Assembly (NCBI GenBank): GCA_015067565.1 | Contig: SVMF01000004.1 | Coordinates: forward strand, 1 to 64,000 | DNA: 64,000 bases | From: Oscillospiraceae bacterium | Lineage (GTDB): Bacteria; Bacillota; Clostridia; Oscillospirales; Oscillospiraceae | Reading direction: 5' to 3' | Part shown: positions 47,946 through 58,250 of the stretch, piece after piece | Layout: each line of letters begins with the position of its first letter | How positions within the stretch are numbered: the first letter of the stretch is position 1 | Position numbers and translations under genes: made by a program | The notes under the pieces: generated by a model | Seen by the model: the letters and a program-made list of their open reading frames with translations, nothing else | What the model was told of the DNA's origin: nothing | Database searches by the model: none

Positions 47946-48907
47946 CTCAAATCCCGTTTGATCGCCTTCGCAACCGCACGAACCTCATCAGGCTGCGACA
48001 GATGTGAAATTTTTTCCTTGTAATATCCACTGTGCGAAACACCTCTTAAATACCATGCAAAGTGTTTTCTGGCCTCCAGGCAGGCGATATGCTCTCCCTT
48101 GTCCTCTATCGCCAGTTCAAACTGCTCCATCGCCACGTCGATCCGCTTACTCAATGCCGGCCGCTCCGGAATTTGTTCTCCGTTGAGCGCCGCCTGTACC
48201 TGTGCAAACAACCACGGATCGCCAAAGCAGCCTCGGCCAATCATGAAAAGCTGCGCCCCCGTATGATTACGGCAGCGGATCGCCGCCTCCGGCGAAACGA
48301 TGTCACCGTTTGCAATTACGGGGAGGGAAACCGCTTTGACCACCTTGCCGATCTCGTCATAATCGGCCACACCGGAATAGAGCATCGTCTTCGTGCGGCC
48401 GTGCACCGCAATCGCATCTGCACCGGCATCCTCAAGCGCCTTGGCCATATCCACAATGTGGATGCTCCCCTTGTCCCAGCCGAGACGGGTCTTGACTGTA
48501 ACCGGCACCGAAACGGCCGCCTTGACCGCCGAAACGATCCTGCAAGCCAGGGGCACATCCTTCATGAGCGCACTGCCATCGCCATTGTTGGCGATCTTCG
48601 GCATCGGGCAACCCATATTGATATCAATAAAATCACACCCGCTGTGCGCAAGCGCAAGCTGCGCCGCCTGTGCCATGATTTCCGGCTCGTTGCCAAAAAT
48701 CTGTGCACCGCAAAGACTGCCTTTATTTTTCCGAAGGAGGCCCTTGCTCTTCTTGTCTTGATACACCAGTGCACGAGAGGATACCATCTCCGTCACCGTC
48801 ACCGCTGCACCAAGCTTTGCACAAACACTGCGATATGCAAAATCCGTCACGCCTGCCATCGGCGCAAGCACCAGCGAACCGCTAACCGAATGTCCCAAAA
48901 ATACCAT
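47942..48907 (-). CDS. dusB: tRNA-dihydrouridine synthase
   Basis: It starts at ATG 48907 behind AAGGAGGTGATTGCT; 321 aa. TIM barrel with FMN sites: LAPMAGVTDFAYR at the start, DINMGCPMPKI with the catalytic Cys, TRLGWD, and HGRTKTMLYSG. It reduces specific uridines in tRNA D-loops. It is the first gene of a translationally coupled operon with an ECF sigma and anti-sigma factor, an unusual partner. Confidence 0.95.
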   Translation of the reverse strand: MVFLGHSVSGSLVLAPMAGVTDFAYRSVCAKLGAAVTVTEMVSSRALVYQDKKSKGLLRKNKGSLCGAQIFGNEPEIMAQAAQLALAHSGCDFIDINMGCPMPKIANNGDGSALMKDVPLACRIVSAVKAAVSVPVTVKTRLGWDKGSIHIVDMAKALEDAGADAIAVHGRTKTMLYSGVADYDEIGKVVKAVSLPVIANGDIVSPEAAIRCRNHTGAQLFMIGRGCFGDPWLFAQVQAALNGEQIPERPALSKRIDVAMEQFELAIEDKGEHIACLEARKHFAWYLRGVSHSGYYKEKISHLSQPDEVRAVAKAIKRDLR

Positions 48908-48925
48908 AGCAATCACCTCCTTATT

Positions 48926-48954
48926 ATTTTACCACAAGATGACAAAAAACGCAA
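48926..48954 (-). promoter_or_regulatory. Promoter of the dusB-sigma-antisigma operon
   Basis: On the minus strand, TTGCGT (48949-48954), 17 bp, TAAAAT (48926-48931), a sigma-A-type promoter. Confidence 0.65.
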
Positions 48955-48965
48955 TTGTTTCAAAA

Positions 48966-48996
48966 ACATCCCCTATGCACTTGGCATAGGGGATGT
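48966..48996 (-). terminator. Terminator of the CAP-SLH gene
   Basis: ACATCCCCTATGC / GCATAGGGGATGT hairpin followed by UUUUUG on the minus strand. Confidence 0.88.
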
Positions 48997-48999
48997 TCT

Positions 49000-50271
49000 T
49001 CAGTTGATCACATTTTGAATGAACCGCATCAGGATCGCTGCAACCTGTGCTCTGGTTGCATTGCCTAACGGCTGAAGCTTTCCGTCAGAGCCATTGATCA
49101 AGCCCTCAGCCACCGCCCAACCAATGGCGTCATTGGCATATGCGCTGACTCGGTTTGCATCCGGGAATGCACTCAAATCCGCTCTCTTTGTCGTGTCGAT
49201 TCCGTTGCTGCCTGCATATCGGTACAAGATCGCAGCAATCTGCTCACGGGTGATATTCCCGTTCGGATCGAATTTATTGTTTCCGACACCGCCGACAATG
49301 CCGTTATGCGCTGCCCATGCAACCGCCTCGGCATACCACTCGTTTGACGGAACGTCCGTAAATGTCAGCTCTCCCTCATCCGGGCTTCCGACATAACGCC
49401 AGAGCACGGTCACGAGCATCGCTCGGGTCATGTTTCCGTTCGGGATAAGGCGGTTTTCTCCCATTCCATTCATCAGCCCGTGATGCACCGCAAAGCAGAC
49501 AGCGTCAAAATACCACTCCGAGGATATGACGTCTGCAAATGGAGAAGTCGGTGGGGTTGGCTCTTCCTCAAGCGCAACAGAAAACGAGAATTCAAAGTCA
49601 AAGAAACGCACCGTTACATCTTGATGGCCAGCTTGATCCGGTTGATAATCACTACAAAATTCGTTCATTAGCGGAAGGTAAGAAGTGCCGCAATTCTTAC
49701 ATTCCATTTCAGCCAAGATCATCATCTCATCGATGGTCGTCCCGACCTTAAAGTGATTCCCTGACAGGAATGACAGCTTCACATTCTCATATGAGCAAGC
49801 CTCGCCAGAGAAGAAAAGCTGTGCCCAGTTCCGCGTTTCTACGACGGCACCGACTCCAACATGAACAAAATCCGGATCAATCATATTGGAATAATGGCCG
49901 GGACTATTGACCCAGCCCTGCGTTACATCCGTAGCATCAAAGAAACCGAAGGCAATATTCTCACCGGCCGCAGCGCACATCGGAGCACCAACCTCATCCA
50001 GGACAGAGAAGCAAGCGCTGCCATCAGGTCTGTCGTGGCTAAAAAGCTCTTGGAGCTCCACGGCACGAATACCAGCACCCTCCTGCAAAAAATCGGTTGT
50101 TGTCAATGGGGCTTGGCCCACCTTCAAGCGCTCCCTGTTTGCAAGAAGGAGCATCTGCCATTCCTCGTCCCACAATGGCAGAGAGCCTTCTTCTGCAAGT
50201 GAAAATGGGAAGATCTGCAGCACAAGAACGAATGCCAGTAATAAACTCAGAATATGATAAAAGCGTTTCAT
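49000..50271 (-). CDS. Secreted CAP/SCP-domain protein with C-terminal SLH domains
   Basis: 423 aa, ATG 50271 after GGGAGGG. Signal peptide 1-26. The CAP domain (about 36-160) shows the YkwD-like signature: NRERLKVGQAPL, HDRPDGSACFSVLDE, GENIAFGF, and GWVNSPGHYSNMIDPDFVHVG with the conserved His residues. A short linker with CKNC follows, then three SLH domains (about 243-423) for wall anchoring. CAP proteins of bacteria have unknown, possibly wall- or sterol-related functions. The last 120 residues nearly match the giant protein at 0.2-9.3 kb. It begins 25 bp after the tuf terminator, so its promoter is not obvious. Confidence 0.92.
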   Translation of the reverse strand: MKRFYHILSLLLAFVLVLQIFPFSLAEEGSLPLWDEEWQMLLLANRERLKVGQAPLTTTDFLQEGAGIRAVELQELFSHDRPDGSACFSVLDEVGAPMCAAAGENIAFGFFDATDVTQGWVNSPGHYSNMIDPDFVHVGVGAVVETRNWAQLFFSGEACSYENVKLSFLSGNHFKVGTTIDEMMILAEMECKNCGTSYLPLMNEFCSDYQPDQAGHQDVTVRFFDFEFSFSVALEEEPTPPTSPFADVISSEWYFDAVCFAVHHGLMNGMGENRLIPNGNMTRAMLVTVLWRYVGSPDEGELTFTDVPSNEWYAEAVAWAAHNGIVGGVGNNKFDPNGNITREQIAAILYRYAGSNGIDTTKRADLSAFPDANRVSAYANDAIGWAVAEGLINGSDGKLQPLGNATRAQVAAILMRFIQNVIN

Positions 50272-50296
50272 AAGAGCCCTCCCAAGAACATAATCA

Positions 50297-50324
50297 AAAA
50301 GCAGGAGCCTAAGCTCCTGCTTTT
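50297..50324 (-). terminator. Terminator of the str operon (after tuf)
   Basis: AAAAGCAGGAGC / GCTCCTGCTTTT with a 4-base loop and U-run on the minus strand. Confidence 0.9.
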
Positions 50325-50334
50325 CAATTACAAA

Positions 50335-51537
50335 TTACTCGTTGATCTCGATGACAACACCGGAACCGACGGTACGACCGCCTTCACGGATAGCGAAGCG
50401 GAGACCCTTCTCGATAGCGATCGGGGTGATGAGCTCAACATCCATATCGACGTTATCGCCGGGCATGCACATCTCAACGCCTTCGGGCAGGCTGATGATG
50501 CCGGTAACGTCAGTGGTACGGAAGTAGAACTGCGGACGATAGTTGTTGAAGAACGGGGTATGACGGCCGCCTTCTTCCTTGGACAGGACGTAAACCTGGC
50601 CCTTGAACTTGGTCAGAGGCTGAATGGAACCGGGCTTGCAGAGAACCTGGCCGCGCTCGATGGACTTCTTGTCAACGCCACGGAGCAGAGCACCGATGTT
50701 GTCGCCTGCTTCTGCGTAGTCCAGCAGCTTGTGGAACATTTCGATGTCGGTGCAAACGGTAGCCTTCTTCTCTTCCTGCAGACCAACGATCTCAACGGGA
50801 TCGTTCTTCTTGATAGAGCCACGCTCAACACGACCGGTAGCAACGGTGCCACGGCCGGAGATGGTGAAGACGTCCTCAACGGGCATCAGGAAGGGCAGGT
50901 CAGCCTTACGATCGGGAGTCGGAATCCAGGAGTCAACAGCGTCCATGAGTTCCTTGATGCAAGCATACTCAGGAGCGTTAACATCGTTAGACTCGCTGAT
51001 CAGGGCGTTCAGAGCGGAGCCGCGAACGATGGGGGTGTCATCTCCGGGGAAGCCGTAGAAGTCCAGAGTCTCACGAACTTCCATCTCAACCAGCTCGAGG
51101 AGCTCTTCGTCGTCAACCTGATCGCACTTGTTCAGGAAAACAAGGATAGAGGGAACGTTAACCTGGCGAGCCAGCAGCAGGTGCTCCTTGGTCTGAGCCA
51201 TGGGGCCGTCGGTAGCAGCGATAACCAGGATAGCGCCGTCCATCTGTGCAGCGCCGGTGATCATGTTCTTGATATAGTCGGCGTGACCCGGGCAGTCAAC
51301 GTGTGCATAGTGACGAGCAGCAGTCTCGTACTCAACGTGAGCGGTGTTGATTGTGATGCCACGTGCCTTCTCTTCGGGAGCCTTGTCGATGTTAGCGTAG
51401 TCGGTGAACTCTGCACCGCCGCACATTGCCAGATATCTGGTGATAGCAGCAGTCAGGGTAGTCTTGCCGTGGTCGATATGACCAATGGTGCCGATGTTTA
51501 CATGGGGCTTAGTTCTTTCGAATTTCTGCTTTGCCAT
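50335..51537 (-). CDS. tuf: Elongation factor Tu
   Basis: 400 aa, the usual length. G-domain motifs [10 protein letters not shown], switch [14 protein letters not shown] and NKCD are intact, followed by domains II and III. It delivers aminoacyl-tRNA to the ribosomal A site. It is the last gene of the str operon, 101 bp after fusA, and starts after AGGAGGATTTTTTCA. No second tuf copy is in the window. Confidence 0.99.
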   Translation of the reverse strand: MAKQKFERTKPHVNIGTIGHIDHGKTTLTAAITRYLAMCGGAEFTDYANIDKAPEEKARGITINTAHVEYETAARHYAHVDCPGHADYIKNMITGAAQMDGAILVIAATDGPMAQTKEHLLLARQVNVPSILVFLNKCDQVDDEELLELVEMEVRETLDFYGFPGDDTPIVRGSALNALISESNDVNAPEYACIKELMDAVDSWIPTPDRKADLPFLMPVEDVFTISGRGTVATGRVERGSIKKNDPVEIVGLQEEKKATVCTDIEMFHKLLDYAEAGDNIGALLRGVDKKSIERGQVLCKPGSIQPLTKFKGQVYVLSKEEGGRHTPFFNNYRPQFYFRTTDVTGIISLPEGVEMCMPGDNVDMDVELITPIAIEKGLRFAIREGGRTVGSGVVIEINE

Positions 51538-51638
51538 TGAAAAAATCCTCCTGTTTGATTTATAAATGGTAAATTTAGTGTTCAGCTATTCGCTAATTTT
51601 GAGTATACAACAAAATTTTAAGAATAGCAAGCAATTTT

Positions 51639-53717
51639 TTAATAAGAACCGTGTTTTTCCACAATTTCTTGCTGAATGGACTTTGGAAGCTCGATATAGT
51701 GACTCGGTTCCATCGCATATTGTCCGCGACCCTGCGTTTTGCTGCGCAAATCGGTTGCGTAGCCAAACATCTCGGACAGCGGTACATTTGCATCGATCTG
51801 CGTGATGCCGTTTCTCGGTTCCATACCGAGGATATTGCCGCGTCTGGAGGAGATGTCACCAATGACATCACCGGTGTACTCTTCCGGAACAACGACACTG
51901 ACCTTCATAATGGGCTCAAGGATCACGGGCTGCGCCTTGCGGCAGGCTTCCTTGAAAGCCATAGAGCCAGCGATCTTAAAGGCCATTTCAGAGGAGTCGA
52001 CCTCATGATAAGAGCCGTCATACAGCGTGACCTTGACATCCACAACGGGGAAGCCCGCCAAAACGCCGGACTGCATTGCGCCCTGGATACCTTGGTCAAC
52101 TGCAGGAATATACTCCTTCGGAACACTGCCGCCAACGACTGCGTTGATGAACTCATAGCCCTTGCCGGATTCGTTCGGTTCAATGCGGATCTTAACATGA
52201 CCGTACTGACCCTTACCACCGGACTGGCGAGCATACTTGTGATCAACATCTGCCTTGCCGTGGATCGTCTCTTTGTAAGCAACCTGCGGAGCGCCGACAT
52301 TGGCCTCCACCTTAAACTCCCGTAAGAGACGGTCGACAATGATTTCCAAATGAAGCTCACCCATACCGGCAATGATCGTCTGACCAGTCTCGGTATCGGT
52401 GTATGTCTTGAATGTCGGGTCTTCCTCCGAAAGCTTCATTAACGCAATGCCCATCTTCTCCTGACCGGCCTTGGTCTTGGGTTCGATGGCAACGCGGATA
52501 ACAGGCTCGGGGAATTCCATGGATTCAAGAATGATCGGATGCTTCTCATCGCAGAAGGTATCACCCGTAGTGGTGTTCTTGACACCGACAACCGCGGCGA
52601 TATCGCCGGAATAGACGGTCTCAATATCTTCACGATGGTTCGCGTGCATCTGCATGATTCTTCCCAGACGCTCTCTGGCACCCTTGGTGGAGTTGAGAAC
52701 GGTCGTTCCCTTATCCGCACGGCCGGAGTAGACGCGGAAAAAGCAGAGCTTTCCGACAAAGGGGTCGGTAGCGATCTTGAACGCCAAAGCCGAGAAGGGA
52801 GCCTCATCGTCCGCTGGACGGAAGTCTTCCTCATCGGTCTTGGGGTTAATGCCGGCGATTCCCTTCTTATCGAGAGGAGAGGGCATAAACTCCACAATGG
52901 CATCCAGGAGCTCCTGAACACCCTTATTTTTGTAAGATGTGCCACACACAACGGGGATCATCTGAACGCCGATGGTGGCCTTGCGGATGGCGGCACACAG
53001 CTTTTCTCTCGGGACTTCTTCCCCCATGAGGAAGAGCTCCATGATCTCGTCATCCTGATCGGACACGGCTTCGAGCAGCTTTTCGCGGTATTCCTCGGCC
53101 AAATCTCTGAGATTTTCAGGAATTTCCTCTTCACGCACGTCCTTTCCGAGATCGTCATAGAAGACCTTGGCCTTCATATTGATGAGGTCAATGACCCCGA
53201 CGAAGTCGGCTTCAGCACCGATGGGGAGCTGAATCGGTACCGCGTTGCACTTGAGCCGATCATGAATCATGTTGAGAACATTGAAGAAATCGGCACCCGT
53301 GATGTCCATCTTATTTACATAGACCATACGCGGTACGTTGTATTTGTCGGCTTGACGCCAAACAGTCTCGGTCTGCGGCTCAACGCCGCCCTTGGCACAA
53401 AGAACGGTGACAGCACCGTCGAGAACTCTCAGGCTGCGTTCGACCTCAACGGTGAAGTCGACATGCCCCGGAGTGTCAATAATATTGATGCGGCGTTCCT
53501 TCCAGAAACAGGTGGTAGCAGCGGAGGTGATGGTGATACCACGCTCCTGCTCCTGCTCCATCCAGTCCATCGTAGCGGTGCCCTCATGCGTCTCACCCAG
53601 CTTGTAGGTGCGACCCGTGTAGAACAAAATACGCTCCGTCGTCGTGGTCTTGCCTGCATCAATGTGTGCCATAATACCGATATTTCTTGTGTTCTCAAGA
53701 GAATATTGTCTCGGCAT
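51639..53717 (-). CDS. fusA: Elongation factor G
   Basis: 692 aa. The GTPase motifs [27 protein letters not shown] and NKMD are canonical, with domains II-V complete (domain [10 protein letters not shown], domain [14 protein letters not shown]). This is the translocation factor. It starts 18 bp after rpsG. It is the true EF-G, in contrast to the divergent GTPase-NYN fusion at 59-62 kb. Confidence 0.99.
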   Translation of the reverse strand: MPRQYSLENTRNIGIMAHIDAGKTTTTERILFYTGRTYKLGETHEGTATMDWMEQEQERGITITSAATTCFWKERRINIIDTPGHVDFTVEVERSLRVLDGAVTVLCAKGGVEPQTETVWRQADKYNVPRMVYVNKMDITGADFFNVLNMIHDRLKCNAVPIQLPIGAEADFVGVIDLINMKAKVFYDDLGKDVREEEIPENLRDLAEEYREKLLEAVSDQDDEIMELFLMGEEVPREKLCAAIRKATIGVQMIPVVCGTSYKNKGVQELLDAIVEFMPSPLDKKGIAGINPKTDEEDFRPADDEAPFSALAFKIATDPFVGKLCFFRVYSGRADKGTTVLNSTKGARERLGRIMQMHANHREDIETVYSGDIAAVVGVKNTTTGDTFCDEKHPIILESMEFPEPVIRVAIEPKTKAGQEKMGIALMKLSEEDPTFKTYTDTETGQTIIAGMGELHLEIIVDRLLREFKVEANVGAPQVAYKETIHGKADVDHKYARQSGGKGQYGHVKIRIEPNESGKGYEFINAVVGGSVPKEYIPAVDQGIQGAMQSGVLAGFPVVDVKVTLYDGSYHEVDSSEMAFKIAGSMAFKEACRKAQPVILEPIMKVSVVVPEEYTGDVIGDISSRRGNILGMEPRNGITQIDANVPLSEMFGYATDLRSKTQGRGQYAMEPSHYIELPKSIQQEIVEKHGSY

Positions 53718-53735
53718 TGCGGTACTCCTTTACAA

Positions 53736-54206
53736 TTACCAACGGAAATGGGAGAATGCCTTGTTGGCCTCTGCCATCTTGTGGGTATCCTCACGCTTCT
53801 TGACAGAAGCGCCGGTATTGTTGCAAGCATCCATGATCTCGCCTGCAAGGCGTTCCTTCATGGTCTTCTCGCTGCGCTTACGGGAGTAAGCGGTGATCCA
53901 ACGCAGACCCAAGGTCTGACGACGATCGGGACGGACTTCCAGGGGAACCTGGTAGGTTGCGCCGCCAACACGGCGGGATTTGATTTCCAAGCTGGGCATG
54001 ATGTTTTCCATCGCCTGCTGGAAAGCTTCCAGACCGTTCTTGCCGGTCTTTTGCTCAACAATCTCAAATGCACCGTAAACGACGCGCTGGGCAACACCCT
54101 TCTTGCCGTCGAGCATGATGCTGTTAACGAGCTTAGTTACCAGAGTGGAATTATAGACAGGATCCGGAAGGACCTCTCTCTTGGGAACATTACCTCTTCT
54201 GGGCAC
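53736..54206 (-). CDS. rpsG: 30S ribosomal protein S7
   Basis: The start is GTG 54206 (then [15 protein letters not shown]), seven bases after AAGGAGGG, giving 156 aa, the family length; the upstream ATG at 54224 overlaps this ribosome site and is not used. S7 nucleates assembly of the 30S head. Conserved segments [11 protein letters not shown] and [11 protein letters not shown] are present. Confidence 0.98.
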   Translation of the reverse strand: MPRRGNVPKREVLPDPVYNSTLVTKLVNSIMLDGKKGVAQRVVYGAFEIVEQKTGKNGLEAFQQAMENIMPSLEIKSRRVGGATYQVPLEVRPDRRQTLGLRWITAYSRKRSEKTMKERLAGEIMDACNNTGASVKKREDTHKMAEANKAFSHFRW

Positions 54207-54341
54207 TTTGCTTCCCTCCTTCATATAATAATGATTTCATAGGTACTTCGATAGGCTTATCCTATCGTTTTTGTGCCTCACCGGATGTTTCCCATATATT
54301 AAACACATATACAAAAAACGCTTGGCAAGGCGCCGGGGAAA

Positions 54342-54764
54342 TTACTTCTTCTTGGCCTTCGGGCGCTTCTGTCCGTACTTGGAACGGCTCTGCATACGAC
54401 CCTGAACACCCTGGGTATCGAGGGTACCACGGATGATGTGGTAACGGACACCGGGAAGGTCCTTGACACGGCCGCCGCGGATCAGAACGACGCTATGCTC
54501 CTGCAGGTTGTGGCCGACACCGGGGATGTAGGCGGAAACCTCGTAGCCATTCGTCAGGCGGACACGGGCGATCTTACGAAGTGCGGAGTTCGGCTTCTTC
54601 GGGGTGGTGGTACGAACAGCAGTGCAAACGCCTCTCTTCTGCGGGGAAGACAGATCGGTAGCACGATTCTTGATGGTGTTCAAACCCTTCTGCAGAGCCG
54701 GAGCGGTGGACTTGTAAGTAACCTGCTCTCTGCCCTTTCTGACCAACTGATTAAAAGTAGGCAT
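54342..54764 (-). CDS. rpsL: 30S ribosomal protein S12
   Basis: 140 aa behind GAAAGGAGAAACAC. The decoding-centre loop [12 protein letters not shown] has wild-type Lys, so no streptomycin-resistance change is seen, and [12 protein letters not shown] is intact. Second gene of the str operon. Confidence 0.99.
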   Translation of the reverse strand: MPTFNQLVRKGREQVTYKSTAPALQKGLNTIKNRATDLSSPQKRGVCTAVRTTTPKKPNSALRKIARVRLTNGYEVSAYIPGVGHNLQEHSVVLIRGGRVKDLPGVRYHIIRGTLDTQGVQGRMQSRSKYGQKRPKAKKK

Positions 54765-54840
54765 GTGTTTCTCCTTTCTTTTGTATTGCGCTTAGCGCGA
54801 TTATATTATCCCGAAATATCCTAAAATATTCCGATGGATA

Positions 54841-55080
54841 CTAAATAATGGCTGCAACAGCTGCAGCAACGGAAATTTCGCAAGCATCACCAAGCTGCCT
54901 CATGGACGGCACATGGACGACGGTCACATCGTCCGCATGGCACTGCTCCACAAGCGGTTCTGTCAACGCAGGGTCGGCATCGAGGGCAACAAAAACCTTC
55001 TTCGCAGTGCCTGCGCTCAGAGCCTTTCGAAGCTGCTTGATGCCGACCACCTTACGGTCGGTTTTCAGCTCATCAAGCAA
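54841..55080 (-). CDS. L7Ae-family ribosomal protein (YbxF-like)
   Basis: 79 aa with a TTG start right after GGAGGTGTGAAAA. The L7Ae/L30e fold is recognisable from VVGIKQLRKAL, VFVALDADPAL and VTVVHVPSMRQLGDAC. Members bind kink-turn RNA. In most Firmicutes this gene sits between rpoC and rpsL; here it opens the str operon with its own promoter because rpoBC are about 32 kb away. Confidence 0.92.
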   Translation of the reverse strand: MLDELKTDRKVVGIKQLRKALSAGTAKKVFVALDADPALTEPLVEQCHADDVTVVHVPSMRQLGDACEISVAAAVAAII

Positions 55081-55128
55081 TTTTCACACCTCCGGTACTC
55101 CGGAAAAATTCTGCTCACGCAATTGAGG

Positions 55129-55157
55129 ATTATAGCAGAATCAACGAAAATTGTCAA
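55129..55157 (-). promoter_or_regulatory. Consensus promoter of the str operon
   Basis: On the minus strand, TTGACA (55152-55157), 17 bp, TATAAT (55129-55134). Confidence 0.9.
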
Positions 55158-55231
55158 TGATTTTTGATGAATTTTACAAAAAAATTTTTCTGTTTTTCCA
55201 AATTCTTTGTCATTCGATTTCACGCACAAAA

Positions 55232-55263
55232 GATCCGCCGAAAAATATGCTTTCCGGCGGATC
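55232..55263 (-). terminator. Terminator of the ABC exporter gene
   Basis: GATCCGCCG / CGGCGGATC stem with UUUU on the minus strand, insulating the str promoter from the exporter gene. Confidence 0.85.
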
Positions 55264-55290
55264 CCGAACCCTTAAAATGTCATAAATACT

Positions 55291-57048
55291 TTAGTGCAGA
55301 GTCGTTTCGGTAACACCGCTGTCCTCCACTCTGAAGATCGTGTCGCAATGCTCAATGGTAGAAAGGCGGTGCGCGACAATGATCATCGTCTTGTCGCCGC
55401 TCAAGCCCCTAATGGATTCCATAACAGCAGCCTCAGTTTCATTGTCGAGCGAGCTCGTTGCCTCGTCGAAGAACAGAATTTCAGGGTCGTGATAGAGCGC
55501 TCTTGCGATGCCGATACGCTGACGCTGACCGCCTGAAATACGCACACCTCTCTCACCGACCACGGTATCCAGACCGTCTTCCAGCGTACGGACAAAATCT
55601 GCGATCTGTGCATTTTGCAACGCTCTCCAAACAGCCTCGTCATCGATCTTGTCCTCCTCAATGCCGAGGGCAACATTTCTGCGAATCGTATCGTCCGTCA
55701 GATAGATCGACTGTGGGATGTAGCCGATGTGCTTCTGCCACTCGGAATAGTCCTCGTGAATGTCCATCGTGCCGTAGCAGATCGTCCCCTTCTCCGGCTT
55801 GAGGATGCCGAGGATCAGGTCGATCAGCGTAGTTTTACCTGCACCCGTTGTTCCTATGATGCCCACAGAGGTTCCGCGGTGGATGCTCAGGGAGACGTCC
55901 TTCAAGACCGGATTTTCCTTTTCAGGGTAGGTAAAGGTGATGTTTTTGACAAAAATATCATTTTCTCTGCCCGGATCGACAAATTTTCTCTCCGCTCTCT
56001 TGCGCGCAATTTCTTCGGCGCGTTCACGCTCGAGCCGTTCGGAATCCTTCAGTTCATCGTACAGAGCCTCCAAGGACGGCATCACCACGGTCAGGCCGCC
56101 GATGATATTGTTGATACCGTTTGCACGGGGCATCAGACGGATGGCAGCCACCGCAAATGCTGACAAATCCGCAACCAGTGTGGTCAGATCATGCCCTGCG
56201 ACAATCTTTACCGCCACAACAGCCATGATACCACCCATGCACAGTGTTTCCATCAGACGGGAGGGAATCGACGAGATAATCGCAACCTGGCACTTCCTGA
56301 CCAGCAGTTCCTCTCCGGCATTCTTGTAAACATCGGAGAAGTACTGCTCTCTTCCCATGATCTTGACTTCCTTGATGCCACCCATCGACTGGTAGATAGC
56401 CTTGATCATCTTTGCACTGATCTCACGGCTGTCAAGACCAAAAGTCCGGAGTTTTTTACGCACAAGTAGGAAGTAAATCACAGAGCACAGAGCCAGCGCT
56501 AAGGAGATGGCAACCGTCATGATCGGATCAACCACAAACAGATAAACAACCAGCGAAGATATAATCAAAATATCCGAGACGAGGCCAAAGAGCGTTCCGA
56601 TCGCACTGAAAGCACTGTTGACATCATGGTTGATGTTACGAATGATCTCTGCGGTGTTGCGCTGCAAATGGTAGGTATAGGGCTTGTGCATATAGCAGCT
56701 GATCATCCTCGTTCCCATGCGGATATGGTTGTTGTAATTGAATTTTGTCTGCAATCTTGTCATGAACAGCTGGTAGGCGTTCTTGATAAAATAAATCACA
56801 ATCATCAGGATCGTCAGGAAGAGCAAAATGTCCTCCCCTTCCGTTGAGCCAATAAGGTCAGCAATCGCACGACCCCACCATGCGTTGAGCATTGCGTCCG
56901 GATTGATAAGGACATTGACAAAAGGAAGAATCAGCGAAATTCCGAAAAAATCGAGAAATGTTCCGATCAGCTGCAGCAAAAAAATGCCGAAAAACTGCCA
57001 TCGCTGTTTCGGCGTAAAAATGTACATTAACATTTTGATCATTCGCAT
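55291..57048 (-). CDS. ABC exporter, fused permease and ATPase (MsbA/PglK-like)
   Basis: 585 aa behind AGGAGACAGACCT. Six membrane helices (about 15-310) are followed by an ATPase domain (about 340-580) with Walker A GTTGAGKTT, Q-loop YIPQSIYL, signature RISGGQRQR, Walker B ILFFDEATSSLD and the H-loop AHRLST. Half-transporters of this kind dimerise and export lipids, oligosaccharide-lipids or peptides. The extended first helices resemble PglK/WlaB-type flippases, but substrate cannot be assigned. Upstream promoter TTTACT-17-TATTAT. Confidence 0.9.
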   Translation of the reverse strand: MRMIKMLMYIFTPKQRWQFFGIFLLQLIGTFLDFFGISLILPFVNVLINPDAMLNAWWGRAIADLIGSTEGEDILLFLTILMIVIYFIKNAYQLFMTRLQTKFNYNNHIRMGTRMISCYMHKPYTYHLQRNTAEIIRNINHDVNSAFSAIGTLFGLVSDILIISSLVVYLFVVDPIMTVAISLALALCSVIYFLLVRKKLRTFGLDSREISAKMIKAIYQSMGGIKEVKIMGREQYFSDVYKNAGEELLVRKCQVAIISSIPSRLMETLCMGGIMAVVAVKIVAGHDLTTLVADLSAFAVAAIRLMPRANGINNIIGGLTVVMPSLEALYDELKDSERLERERAEEIARKRAERKFVDPGRENDIFVKNITFTYPEKENPVLKDVSLSIHRGTSVGIIGTTGAGKTTLIDLILGILKPEKGTICYGTMDIHEDYSEWQKHIGYIPQSIYLTDDTIRRNVALGIEEDKIDDEAVWRALQNAQIADFVRTLEDGLDTVVGERGVRISGGQRQRIGIARALYHDPEILFFDEATSSLDNETEAAVMESIRGLSGDKTMIIVAHRLSTIEHCDTIFRVEDSGVTETTLH

Positions 57049-57118
57049 AGGTCTGTCTCCTAATCTTTAATGCATCCTATAATAGCACATTTTTTTCTGA
57101 AAGTAAAGCGTAGAACTC

Positions 57119-57147
57119 TTGTAAAACGTGTTATTTTGTATTATAAT
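57119..57147 (+). promoter_or_regulatory. Promoter of ytfI-ytfJ
   Basis: TTGTAA (57119-57124), 17 bp, TATAAT (57142-57147). Confidence 0.75.
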
Positions 57148-57177
57148 AGAACCGAGTCTGGGAAAGGAAGTGCAAAA

Positions 57178-57843
57178 ATGGTCGTTGTTTGGATCCTGCT
57201 TGGTATCGTAGCCTTGTTTTGGCTGCTGTTGACAACGCCCGTGCGCATCTTCCTGACATATGACAAAGATCTGCATTACAAGCTTAAATATGGCCCGTTT
57301 TCTCTCTACGACAGCGCAAAGCCGTCCAAACCGAAGAAAAAGAAGAACGCACCCGCCTCAAAAGGAAAATCAGCTTCTAAAAAGAAGTCTTCCACCACCA
57401 AAATACTGCTGGATTTCCTCGGCTTAACCGAGATCAGCAGCATTGCCAATTTCAAATATTCGGTCAAAAAATGCGGCATCGTCGGCACGCTGCAGGCCGT
57501 TGGCGCTGCCGTCGGGCGGCTGTATTCGGCCACCTCCGGTCTGATCCGCAAAGGACGATTCAAAAAATTTGACCTGAAAATCGTTGTTGGTGACACCGAC
57601 AGCGGCGATGCCGCTTTGCTTTACGGTCAGGTTTGCGCCATTGCCTTTCCACTCTTTTCATTTCTGGAGAAAGCTATGCGCTTCAAGGAGCAGAAGGTCG
57701 ACATTCGATGCGATTATGAGCTGGAGGAAACAAGCGCCTTCTTTCGTGGCCGGCTTGATTACCGCCCGTGGCATTTTCTGTGCTTCTTCTGGCGACTGTT
57801 TATAAACTACCTGAAAACGAAAAAGGAGAATCTGTATGAATAA
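57178..57843 (+). CDS. DUF2953 (YtfI-like) membrane protein
   Basis: The start is ATG 57178 (MVVVWILLGIVALFWLLL) after GGAAAGGAAG; 221 aa. One N-terminal membrane helix is followed by a lysine-rich linker (about 45-80), a soluble DUF2953 region (GDTDSGDAALLYGQ, about 140-155) and a terminal amphipathic segment. The family neighbours ytfJ in spore formers. Function unknown. It overlaps the next gene by 8 bp. Confidence 0.85.
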   Translation: MVVVWILLGIVALFWLLLTTPVRIFLTYDKDLHYKLKYGPFSLYDSAKPSKPKKKKNAPASKGKSASKKKSSTTKILLDFLGLTEISSIANFKYSVKKCGIVGTLQAVGAAVGRLYSATSGLIRKGRFKKFDLKIVVGDTDSGDAALLYGQVCAIAFPLFSFLEKAMRFKEQKVDIRCDYELEETSAFFRGRLDYRPWHFLCFFWRLFINYLKTKKENLYE

Positions 57844-58213
57844 CCTTATCCATATTCTTCAAATGACAGCCGACCGTGCCCATGCCATGGCCACCGAGCA
57901 GTCCGTCGCGGATGCTCCCATTCAGATCGGTGATGTCACCGTAATCCCCGTTTCGAAGGTCTCGTGCGGTTTTTCCTTCGGAGGTTCCAATGCCACCAGC
58001 CGTAAGGCTGAGGGAAAAACTACCGCAGGCGCCGGTGCCAAGGTGACCAAGACCCCCCTTAGCTTCATCACCGTCGTCGACGGGCAGCTGCACATCCTGC
58101 GCGTGGAGGACGATGGGAAAAACACCAACATCGTTGCAAAATTGAAGCCAATGATCGAAACAATAAAAGAAAAGAAAGCGGCAAAGAAAGCCGAAAAGGA
58201 TGCCGCATTATAA
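57836..58213 (+). CDS. ytfJ: GerW (YtfJ) family spore protein
   Basis: 125 aa. The YtfJ core shows GDVTVIPVSKVSCGFSFGG, then a Gly/Ala-rich loop, then PLSFITVVDGQLHILRV. A lysine-rich C-terminal helix follows (KEKKAAKKAEKD). GerW is a forespore protein needed for normal germination in Bacillus; its biochemical role is unknown. Together with ytfI it is good evidence that the host forms spores. Confidence 0.93.
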   Translation: MNNLIHILQMTADRAHAMATEQSVADAPIQIGDVTVIPVSKVSCGFSFGGSNATSRKAEGKTTAGAGAKVTKTPLSFITVVDGQLHILRVEDDGKNTNIVAKLKPMIETIKEKKAAKKAEKDAAL

Positions 58214-58214
58214 A

Positions 58215-58247
58215 AATTTGCCTCTGCTTTTCAGCAGAGGCAAATTC
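58215..58247. terminator. Terminator between ytfJ and the TIGR00300 gene
   Basis: AATTTGCCTCTGC / GCAGAGGCAAATT stem; the minus-strand side has UUUUU. It serves two convergent genes. Confidence 0.82.
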
Positions 58248-58250
58248 ATA

